This document shows, one piece after another, positions 1 through 5,827 of a stretch of 7,867 bases of DNA; the stretch's first letter is position 1; each line of letters opens with the position of its first letter. Position numbers and translations under genes: made by a program. The DNA lies in NCBI GenBank assembly GCA_903839795.1, contig CAIMDR010000354.1, positions 1-7,867 of the forward strand. Direction: 5' to 3'. The notes under the pieces were generated by a model. It saw only the letters and a list, made by a program, of their open reading frames with translations. It did no database searches and was not told where the DNA came from. The stretch comes from an uncultured Methylococcaceae bacterium (GTDB lineage: Bacteria; Pseudomonadota; Gammaproteobacteria; Methylococcales; Methylomonadaceae).

Positions 1-114
1 ATGAACACCATACTCTTGAGCAATCTCTTTTACCGTTTTCTGCTCCTTCAATGCTTCTAAGGCTATCTTGGCTTTTTGTGTGGCCGTCAAAATCTTACGC
101 TTTTTTTCACTCAT
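1..114 (-). CDS. IS3-family transposase OrfA, N-terminal fragment (runs off window)
   Basis: The visible 38 codons start at the ATG at 114 and read MSEKKRKILTATQKAKIALE followed by ALKEQKTVKEIAQEYGVH. This is the classic start of IS3/IS911 OrfA: a short basic leader, then the helix-turn-helix that binds the IS ends. The signature is the 'F/QKAKIALEAL...KTVKEIAQEYGVH' pattern, in which the 'EIAQEYGVH' helix is nearly invariant. In this family OrfA and OrfB usually join by a -1 frameshift to make the active OrfAB transposase; that part is not visible. Upstream of the ATG I see only a purine-rich run and no strong Shine-Dalgarno, which is common in IS genes. The frame is open to the window edge, so intactness cannot be judged. 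Confidence 0.85.
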   Translation of the reverse strand, partial: MSEKKRKILTATQKAKIALEALKEQKTVKEIAQEYGVH

Positions 115-174
115 TTCTGTCTACTTTTTTATGGAAGACACCATCTTAATCGACTGTCCGGATTTTGGGGTCCA
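1..174 (-). mobile_element. IS3-family insertion sequence, orfA-proximal end (partial)
   Basis: This is the left end, in transcription sense, of an insertion sequence whose body lies beyond the window start. Read on the minus strand, the putative terminal repeat is TGGACCCCAAAATCCGGACA (155-174). It starts with TG and has the G/C-rich ACCCC block common at IS3-family ends. The first transposase codon follows about 60 bases further in, the usual spacing for IS3 elements. The outer boundary at 174 is inferred from the terminal TG. The opposite end and the target-site duplication are outside the window, so neither the boundary nor completeness can be confirmed. It lies 99 bases past the stop of an ABC permease gene and points the same way. 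Confidence 0.75.
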
Positions 175-273
175 CTATACTGACCGGTAAACAACAGACA
201 TTGGCTTAATGCTGCTTTTTTTCAGCCACTTGAATGATGTTTATATTTTTAGATAATCTATGAACTAAAATCA

Positions 274-1626
274 TTATTCTGCACTTCGTCTTGGATCGAA
301 TGCATCCTGCACGGTATCGGCAAATAAATTAGCCGCTAAAACCAGGGTAAACATAAACACAAATGCAGCCGATAGAGACCACCAAACTATAGGCTCGCGC
401 GCCATTTCGAGTCGAGCACCATTAATCATATTGCCCCAACTATAAGTAGTCGGATCAACACCAATGTTGATGTAAGACAACACGGCTTCGGCTAATACCA
501 GCGAACTAAAATCCAGCACAACCGAGATCAAGACGATGTGCATGACATTAGGTAAAATGTGGCGTAATAAAATTATGTTTTGTTTAACGCCTAACGCGTG
601 CGCGGCTTGCACGTATTCCATTTCTCGAAGCTTTAGGGTTTCTGCCCTGAGTAATCGGCATAAGCCTGTCCAGTTGGTCACGCCAAGAATCAGGCAAAGA
701 AATAATAGTCGCATATCAGCCCGCACTATCACGCTGGTAAAATCCTGCTCATGATTTGCCATATAAACCTGAACCATCAAGATGGAGGCTGCTATTAACA
801 ATACGCCTGGGATGGAGTTTAGCGTGGTATAAATATATTGAATGACATCATCTATCCAGCCACGAAAAAAACCCGCCAGGATGCCAAAAATAATGGCCAT
901 CGGCAACATGATGAGCGTGGTCAAAGTACCCAACACCAAACCGGTACGAATACTTTTTACGACTTGATAAAACACGTCTTCACCCACTTTATCGGTGCCA
1001 AAAACATGATAATAGGCCGATAAATAAATCAAGGTGTAACTCAGCGATACGATGATAAATACGACTGCCATAACAGACTTCAGGCTGGCAGATAAAGTCA
1101 AAACCTGCTTTTTATCGTCTTGTGCCTTATGCCTTACGCCTAAATAACACAGCAATAACAAACCAGCCAAGCTGGCTCCTTGTATAAAACCGTAACCCGT
1201 TTTTTGCAGCACATCGACTAGGTGTTGCGTTTCAGGATTATTTAGATAGTTGCCGCCAAATGCCAAGCGGGGATAACCCCATTGCGTTGTTCCATCAGCC
1301 AACGCCATTATTTCTTTACTATAAAGCGTGGTGGCAAAAGGCGCTGAGTAGGTTTTTTCGCCATGCTCCCGAAGGGGCGTCGCCCAATAATCCAAGAAAC
1401 TGATAATCTCGTTACTTTTAGTGCTGACAGGTTTGAAATGGACTGAATCCAGTAACCCAACCAACACAAAAAACAGCAATACCACCAGCGATGCCATGCC
1501 GACTTTACTGCGTGCTATTTTTTGTAAGGGACGTTTAATATGTTCTTTACCACGCAGATAAAAGGCCAACACCAGCATGGCAGCGATCAGTATAAATATC
1601 AGCGCATCAGTCCATAAAACCACCAT
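274..1626 (-). CDS. Peptide-type ABC transporter permease, DppC/OppC/YejE class, enlarged N-terminus
   Basis: Inner-membrane permease subunit of a peptide/nickel-type ABC importer, 450 residues. The C-terminal half is a standard binding-protein-dependent transport domain. It starts at FGTDKVGEDVF (209-219, the family's 'GTDxxGRDVxSR' box) and continues with membrane segments near 230-255, 270-290 and 305-323. The EAA loop that docks to the ATPase is at about 337-360 (EYVQAAHALGV ... RHILPN), followed by helices near 363-383 and 415-434 and a typical end, DPRR. The N-terminal part is unusual: hydrophobic segments at about 6-24 and 43-60, a probable periplasmic stretch of about 90 residues, and more segments near 147-164 and 184-205. 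Family members are usually about 280-340 residues. The start overlaps the previous gene's stop by one base (TAATG), with GAGG about 8 bases upstream, which suggests translational coupling. The solute is not determinable; YejE-like is one possibility, but similarity is clear only in the core domain. Confidence 0.9.
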   Translation of the reverse strand: MVVLWTDALIFILIAAMLVLAFYLRGKEHIKRPLQKIARSKVGMASLVVLLFFVLVGLLDSVHFKPVSTKSNEIISFLDYWATPLREHGEKTYSAPFATTLYSKEIMALADGTTQWGYPRLAFGGNYLNNPETQHLVDVLQKTGYGFIQGASLAGLLLLCYLGVRHKAQDDKKQVLTLSASLKSVMAVVFIIVSLSYTLIYLSAYYHVFGTDKVGEDVFYQVVKSIRTGLVLGTLTTLIMLPMAIIFGILAGFFRGWIDDVIQYIYTTLNSIPGVLLIAASILMVQVYMANHEQDFTSVIVRADMRLLFLCLILGVTNWTGLCRLLRAETLKLREMEYVQAAHALGVKQNIILLRHILPNVMHIVLISVVLDFSSLVLAEAVLSYINIGVDPTTYSWGNMINGARLEMAREPIVWWSLSAAFVFMFTLVLAANLFADTVQDAFDPRRSAE

Positions 1627-2603
1627 TACGACAGCCTCACGCGCGGATCAACAAGCGTGTAGGAAATATCAGTCAACAATAACCCAATCACATATAAAAC
1701 CGATCCCAGAAAAACCATGGCTCGCACGATGGCAAAATCCTGACTGTTAATGGCATCTATCGTGTAACTGCCCAGCCCGGGGATACTGAAAAAAGATTCC
1801 ATAATTAAACTGCCCATAAATAACAGCGGCAAAATCACCACGACGCCCGTTAAAATAGGAATCAGGGCATTGCGCAGTACATGCCGAAACAAGGTTTGGG
1901 TTTCCGTTAAGCCTTTTGCTCTTGCCGTTCGCACATAGTCTTTTTCGACTTCTTCCAAGAAGAGTGTCCGGTACCAGCGCACTCCTGAACCGATGCCTGA
2001 AAACACGCCGATCAGCACGGGCAATATTAAAAACTTAACAGCAGCCCAGCCATCGTCATAGCCGGAAATAGGCACCAGCCTTAATAATTTGGCTATAAAA
2101 AATTGCCCGCCGATAATATAAAACAAGGATGAAATCGACATTAAAATCACACACAAGACAATACCTGCTTGCTCCAAATAACTGCTACGAAACAAAACCA
2201 TCATTAAAGCAAAGCTGATATCAACCACCAAGCCGACACACAAGGTTGGCAAAGCCAAGGCGAGACTTGGCCACATTCGCTCTTGAATATCCGCGCCAAT
2301 ATTTCTGCCACTATCGGATACGCCAAAACGAAACAAAAACAGGCCCACTGATTTTTGATAAAAAATAGTTTGAGTTATTTTTTGCTCTCCTTGCGCATCG
2401 GGATTCCATAACAGCGGTACATCATAACCGTGTTGCTGTTTCCAGTTGGTTACGGACTGTTCGGTAACATGTTTTTGCCCCAGTTGCATACGCGCCATAT
2501 CATCAGGGCTATTGACGATGAAGAACAATACAAAGGTTAAAATATTAACTCCCATTAACAGAGGAAAAGCGTATAAAAATCGACGAATAATATAGTGGAT
2601 CAT
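1626..2603 (-). CDS. Peptide-type ABC transporter permease, DppB/OppB/YejB class
   Basis: Inner-membrane permease that pairs with the following DppC-class subunit to form the translocation pore; 325 residues, normal for the family. It opens with the hallmark MIHYIIRRFLYAFPLLMGVN and a first membrane helix at about 10-30. A periplasmic region (about 31-110) contains FGVSDSGRNI, which corresponds to the 'DFGxS...G' segment of DppB/OppB. Helices follow near 113-137, 145-170, 190-208, 247-268 and 293-313. The EAA loop is DYVRTARAKGL...RHVLRNALIPI (222-250), and the strongly conserved ESFFSIPGLGSYTIDAI box is at 269-285. The tail LVDPRVRL is also typical. Its ATG overlaps the binding-protein stop as ATGA, and AAGGA lies about 10 bases upstream inside the preceding gene. 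The gene order binding protein, B-type permease, C-type permease matches Dpp/Opp/Yej operons. The substrate is unknown. Confidence 0.93.
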   Translation of the reverse strand: MIHYIIRRFLYAFPLLMGVNILTFVLFFIVNSPDDMARMQLGQKHVTEQSVTNWKQQHGYDVPLLWNPDAQGEQKITQTIFYQKSVGLFLFRFGVSDSGRNIGADIQERMWPSLALALPTLCVGLVVDISFALMMVLFRSSYLEQAGIVLCVILMSISSLFYIIGGQFFIAKLLRLVPISGYDDGWAAVKFLILPVLIGVFSGIGSGVRWYRTLFLEEVEKDYVRTARAKGLTETQTLFRHVLRNALIPILTGVVVILPLLFMGSLIMESFFSIPGLGSYTIDAINSQDFAIVRAMVFLGSVLYVIGLLLTDISYTLVDPRVRLS

Positions 2604-4735
2604 TGCAGGGTTTCCTTGGCACGGCGGCGATAAGCATTAAGTGCCGGAATTAACAGTAGCACAAACAACAAACAGCCCAGCACCAACGGCCAAAACAAGG
2701 GTTTGTTCCATGCCTGTCTTTTCTCTGCTCTTGCAGCCGTATCAATTCGGGTGTATTTAAGTCGGTTATTGGCCATTAAATTGGGCTTCAGATTGTTATA
2801 CCAACTATGGTATAGCGAAAAACTCTTGGGATGAAAGCCAAAAACCCAGGGTGCATCATGGCGCACAACTTCCTGTAACTGTTGAATAATCTGGTAACGT
2901 TGTTGGTTGTTATCCATGTTGCGCATTTGCTCAAACAAGCGATCAAATTCAGGATTTTGATAATTAACGGCATTTTCGCCACCGTGTTTAACTTTTGAGT
3001 TAGCGCCATAGAGCAAGAAAAATAAATTTTCAGGATCAGGATAATCGACATTCCAGCCCCACACAAAAATCTGTTCATTGCCTGCCCGCATTTTTTCCTG
3101 AAAACGGTTGTAATCGGTAGCGCGAATAACCAGTTTGATACCCAGCTTTTCAAATTGTTTGCGATACCAGTTCATGGTCGGGCGATCATCAATACTGACT
3201 GACGTGGTATCAAAATACAGAATCAACGACTCTTTGGTTTTCTGATCAATACCGGCAGGATAACCGGCCTCATCCATCAATTGACGCGCCACAGTTATTT
3301 TTTTACGCTGCGCCTTATTATCAATCCAATCGTAACTGTAAGGATTGACACCGTCTTTATCTTCAGCGTAACCATAAATGCCGGGTGGAATAACACCTTG
3401 AGCGGCAACACCACGTCCGTTTCTAAAAATGGAAATATATTCTTCATAATCCACGGCAATGCCTATCGCCTGACGTAATTTTCTTGCTCTTTCACTATCA
3501 CCACCTACGGTAACATCGAGCATATTAAAACCCATATAAAAAATAGAGGTCTCTACCTGGGTTTGTAACTGGATGCCTTTTTCCTTCATGGAATCTGTTA
3601 AGGCAACACCTCCACTGCCGGTAAATTGTATAGCCTGATCAAAACTATCTGAAGCAATGCCCGACGCATCATAATAGCCCTGCAAAAATTTAGTCCAATA
3701 AGGAATGGTTTCCTTCTCCAGCATAAAAACAACTTTATCGATAAAAGGCAGTTGTTTTCCTGCATCTGTTAGCAAGCCAATTTTTTTATCTTCAGTCTCA
3801 CCTTCAAAGGGATATTTTTCCAAATGAAAGGACGGATTTTTAAGCAAAATCATGTGTCGATTGGGATTATTTTCAGCCAATAAATAAGGCCCTGAGCCTA
3901 GTGGAAACCAGTCCAAGGTAATATTTTTATCAGACAATCCCGGTTGCTCATAAAACACATCCGCTTCCCAAGGCATAGGCGAAAAAAACGGCATGGCCAA
4001 CCAGAAAATAAATTGAGGATATTTACCTTTAATACGGATGCGATATTGATAGCGATTGATGACTTTTACGCCCGTCATCGGTAGGGCTTTGATATCGGTC
4101 TTGTTCTTATCACTGATTTGTTTGGAAAAATCATCAAAACCAACGATATAATTTTTCATGATTTCAGCGACAGGCGATTGTATTTTAGGATGCGCCAACC
4201 GTTTAACTTGATACACATAATCATCAGCGGTAAGCTCACGCGAACCCGTATTATTAAAATCGTTTAGCGTTTTAAGTGACTGAATTTGTACCGACGTCAG
4301 ATGATGATATAGATAATTGTCCTGCGTGTCTTTAGCCAATGCGGGATGCGGTTGGTAATTAATATCGGTTTTAATATCAATGATATAGTCAGTATAGGCA
4401 ATATCGCTAACCTGTGCGCCCTTCCCTAATTTTTCACCGTTTTTATTCAAATAGTTAATCTCCGGCATTTTGCTTGCCGTCAAAGTTGTCAATTGATAGG
4501 GTCTTTTTAAATAATGGTATTGAAACGGCGGCTCATAAATCTGCGCAATAAAGGCATATTCATTTTCACTGTAAGCAACCGCTGGATCTAAATGCTTAGG
4601 GCGCTCTGAAAAAGATTGGTACAAAATCGAGAGCTTACCTTCATTCTCTGTGTAAGGGTTGTTGAATTGTGGAACATCGCAAGCCGTCAACAGTACGGTG
4701 AGGCATAATAAAATGTGATAGGTTGGTATCTTCAT
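2600..4735 (-). CDS. Family 5 extracellular solute-binding lipoprotein with C-terminal membrane helix
   Basis: Solute-capturing component of the importer encoded in the same operon; SBP_bac_5 (DppA/OppA/YejA) superfamily, probably binding peptides or peptide-like compounds. I chose the ATG at 4735 (711 residues) because it gives a compact lipoprotein signal peptide ending LLTAC, with Cys19 as the lipidated residue. The frame stays open to an ATG at 4786 (728 residues), but that would place 17 extra residues before the signal. Neither start has a convincing Shine-Dalgarno. Family landmarks, in 711-residue numbering, are LTADDYVYQVKRLAHP near 168-183, PLGSGPYLL near 278-286, RKLRQAIGIAVDYE near 418-431 and WGWNVDYPDPENLFFLLYG near 560-577. 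Cys19 is followed by Asp, an inner-membrane retention signal in enteric bacteria. Unusually, residues about 680-699 form a hydrophobic helix followed by NAYRRRAKETLQ, a basic tail suited to the cytoplasm. The family is usually about 500-600 residues without such a helix. Confidence 0.9.
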   Translation of the reverse strand: MKIPTYHILLCLTVLLTACDVPQFNNPYTENEGKLSILYQSFSERPKHLDPAVAYSENEYAFIAQIYEPPFQYHYLKRPYQLTTLTASKMPEINYLNKNGEKLGKGAQVSDIAYTDYIIDIKTDINYQPHPALAKDTQDNYLYHHLTSVQIQSLKTLNDFNNTGSRELTADDYVYQVKRLAHPKIQSPVAEIMKNYIVGFDDFSKQISDKNKTDIKALPMTGVKVINRYQYRIRIKGKYPQFIFWLAMPFFSPMPWEADVFYEQPGLSDKNITLDWFPLGSGPYLLAENNPNRHMILLKNPSFHLEKYPFEGETEDKKIGLLTDAGKQLPFIDKVVFMLEKETIPYWTKFLQGYYDASGIASDSFDQAIQFTGSGGVALTDSMKEKGIQLQTQVETSIFYMGFNMLDVTVGGDSERARKLRQAIGIAVDYEEYISIFRNGRGVAAQGVIPPGIYGYAEDKDGVNPYSYDWIDNKAQRKKITVARQLMDEAGYPAGIDQKTKESLILYFDTTSVSIDDRPTMNWYRKQFEKLGIKLVIRATDYNRFQEKMRAGNEQIFVWGWNVDYPDPENLFFLLYGANSKVKHGGENAVNYQNPEFDRLFEQMRNMDNNQQRYQIIQQLQEVVRHDAPWVFGFHPKSFSLYHSWYNNLKPNLMANNRLKYTRIDTAARAEKRQAWNKPLFWPLVLGCLLFVLLLIPALNAYRRRAKETLQ

Positions 4736-4788
4736 AGACAAAAAACTGGACATCGATAATCGGGTAGTAGATACTTGAAGGATCATCC

Positions 4789-4814
4789 ATTAAATGTGAA
4801 TGGGTGCAGGTCAA
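4789..4814 (-). promoter_or_regulatory. Possible weak sigma-70 promoter for the ABC transporter operon
   Basis: On the minus strand, TTGACC (4814-4809) resembles a -35 box and TTTAAT (4794-4789) a -10 box. The spacer is only 14 bases, short of the preferred 16-18, so this is a tentative match. If it is used, transcription would begin near 4782, inside the longer reading frame. That would rule out the ATG at 4786 and favour a start at 4735. Confidence 0.25.
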
Positions 4815-4819
4815 AATCC

Positions 4820-4847
4820 GTAGAAACGCGATTAATCGCGTCTCTAC
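4820..4847. repeat. 28-bp near-perfect palindrome in the divergent spacer
   Basis: The two 14-base halves, GTAGAAACGCGATT and AATCGCGTCTCTAC, are reverse complements except at one pair (4825/4842). That pair would be G-U in RNA read from the minus strand and A-C in RNA read from the plus strand. It lies between the diverging binding-protein and fabI genes, upstream of the candidate operon promoter and about 40 bases before the fabI start. No U-tract follows it directly, so it is not a typical intrinsic terminator. It could be a dispersed intergenic palindrome of the REP kind or an operator for a dimeric regulator. Confidence 0.75.
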
Positions 4848-4873
4848 TATTGTAACAACAAAAACAAAAATAC

Positions 4874-4879
4874 GGGGAG
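4874..4879 (+). promoter_or_regulatory. Shine-Dalgarno site deciding the fabI start
   Basis: GGGGAG is followed by six bases and then the ATG at 4886. An in-frame ATG at 4880 directly abuts this site, too close for initiation from it. The ATG at 4886 also gives the MGF N-terminus seen in E. coli FabI. Confidence 0.8.
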
Positions 4880-4885
4880 ATGATA

Positions 4886-5671
4886 ATGGGTTTTATGCAG
4901 GGAAAACGGGTCTTAATTGTAGGTTTAGCCAGTAATCGTTCTATTGCATGGGGTATTGCTCAAGCCATGCATCGCGAAGGTGCTGAATTAGCTTTTACCT
5001 TCCAAAATGAAAAGCTGCAAAGTCGAGTCGAAGAGATGGCTGAGCAATGTAATTCAAAAATCACTATTGAATGCGATGTCAGCATTGATGAGCATATTAG
5101 CAATGTATTTGCCAAGCTAGGCCAACAGTGGGATGGTTTGGATTGTATCGTTCATTCGGTTGCTTTCGCGCCACGTGATGCCCTTAATGGTGATTATGTT
5201 GACGTTACCACCCGCGAGAACTTTAAAACTGCTCATGACGTGAGTTCTTACAGCTTTACTGCTTTAGCGAAAGCAGGTCGAGCCCTGATGCAAGGTCGTA
5301 ATGGTTCATTGCTGACCTTAACTTATCTAGGCGCAGAACGGGCAATTCCCAATTACAATGTCATGGGTGTTGCCAAAGCCAGCTTAGAAGCAAATGTGCG
5401 TTATATGGCCGTCGCACTAGGTGCGGAAGGCACGCGTGTTAATGCTATTTCAGCGGGCCCTATTAGAACATTGGCCGCATCGGGCATTAATGATTTTAAG
5501 TCCATGCTAAATAAAGCGGCAGATACGTCTCCATTAAAGAGAAATATAACCATCGAAGAAGTGGGTAATGCAGCGGCTTTTATGTGTTCGGATTTAGCCT
5601 CGGGTATCACCGGAGAAATCACTTATGTTGATTGCGGTTATAATATTGCCGGTTTAGCAGCCGCATCTTGA
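4886..5671 (+). CDS. fabI: Enoyl-[acyl-carrier-protein] reductase (NADH), FabI
   Basis: Cytoplasmic enzyme that reduces trans-2-enoyl-ACP to acyl-ACP with NADH, the final step of each type II fatty-acid elongation cycle; the family is the target of triclosan and isoniazid-like inhibitors. The product is 261 residues, against 262 in E. coli, and is alignable over its whole length. The dinucleotide-binding start is [19 protein letters not shown] (7-25). The catalytic set Tyr147, Tyr157 and Lys164 lies in [29 protein letters not shown], matching Tyr146/Tyr156/Lys163 of E. coli. [16 protein letters not shown] (186-201) is the substrate-loop region, and VDCGYNI near 248-254 replaces the more common VDGG form. 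Position 93 is Ala where E. coli has Gly. The gene stands alone, divergent from the ABC operon and convergent with ppiD. TACTAT at 4845-4850 could be a -10 box, but no good -35 accompanies it. Identification is very secure. Confidence 0.98.
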   Translation: MGFMQGKRVLIVGLASNRSIAWGIAQAMHREGAELAFTFQNEKLQSRVEEMAEQCNSKITIECDVSIDEHISNVFAKLGQQWDGLDCIVHSVAFAPRDALNGDYVDVTTRENFKTAHDVSSYSFTALAKAGRALMQGRNGSLLTLTYLGAERAIPNYNVMGVAKASLEANVRYMAVALGAEGTRVNAISAGPIRTLAASGINDFKSMLNKAADTSPLKRNITIEEVGNAAAFMCSDLASGITGEITYVDCGYNIAGLAAAS

Positions 5672-5682
5672 GAGACTGCTAA

Positions 5683-5769
5683 GGAACATGCACAAAACAA
5701 CTTGAGTACACTTTCCTCTACCTCTTTCGACGGGAGAGGATGATAGTCAGGTTATTTTATGCACATTCC
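5683..5769. repeat. Long imperfect inverted repeat downstream of fabI
   Basis: A 23-base arm at 5683-5705 (starts GGAACATGCAC) pairs with 5747-5769 (ends GCACATTCC). The arms match at 18 of 23 positions, and all five differences are transitions. Between them is a second short stem, TCCTCT (5714-5719) with AGAGGA (5735-5740). The structure lies 11 bases past the fabI stop and just before the shared terminator, so it would be in the fabI mRNA 3' end. No open frame of interest lies within it. It could be a REP-like or MITE-like element or an RNA-stabilising 3' structure. Confidence 0.6.
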
Positions 5770-5778
5770 CCGACACAT

Positions 5779-5809
5779 AAAAAAGGGAGCTTAACGGCTC
5801 CCTTTTTTT
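5779..5809. terminator. Bidirectional intrinsic terminator between fabI and ppiD
   Basis: GGGAGC (5785-5790) pairs with GCTCCC (5797-5802) around a six-base loop. Six A residues precede the stem and seven T residues follow it, so both strands give a GC stem followed by a U-run. It lies between convergent genes and fits termination of fabI rightward and ppiD leftward. Confidence 0.93.
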
Positions 5810-5827
5810 ATTCCCTATTTGACCCGG

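Noticed and set aside
202..228. Possible hairpin TGGCT/AGCCA or GCTG/CAGC around a T-run between the permease gene and the IS end.
   Set aside because: The stems are only 4-5 bp, mutually exclusive, and lack a U-tract after the stem in the permease direction. This is not a credible terminator. I see nothing else supportable in 175-273.
536..1023. Two open frames on the plus strand (536-754 and 838-1023).
   Set aside because: Both lie antisense within the well-conserved permease coding sequence, lack recognisable domains and have no convincing ribosome site.
2788..3153. A 121-codon minus-strand open frame inside the binding-protein gene.
   Set aside because: It is an alternative frame of a region encoding strongly conserved family 5 motifs (WNVDYPDPENLF and neighbours). 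Its translation looks like a frame-shadow, with many Cys and Ile and no domain.
4801..4885. A riboswitch or attenuator leader upstream of fabI based on the palindrome.
   Set aside because: The spacer is too short and there is no U-tract or alternative pairing that I can identify. The palindrome alone does not support a riboswitch.
5401..5622. A minus-strand open frame antisense to the fabI C-terminal half.
   Set aside because: It is antisense to a highly conserved enzyme region; its openness follows from fabI codon use, and no start signal was seen.
4886..5671. FabI has Ala93 in place of the Gly93 of E. coli, the site of known triclosan-resistance changes, and VDCG in place of VDGG.
   Set aside because: Ala at the matching position occurs in naturally triclosan-sensitive FabI proteins such as that of Staphylococcus aureus, and the residue after VD varies in the family. 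Neither change alone supports resistance or altered function.
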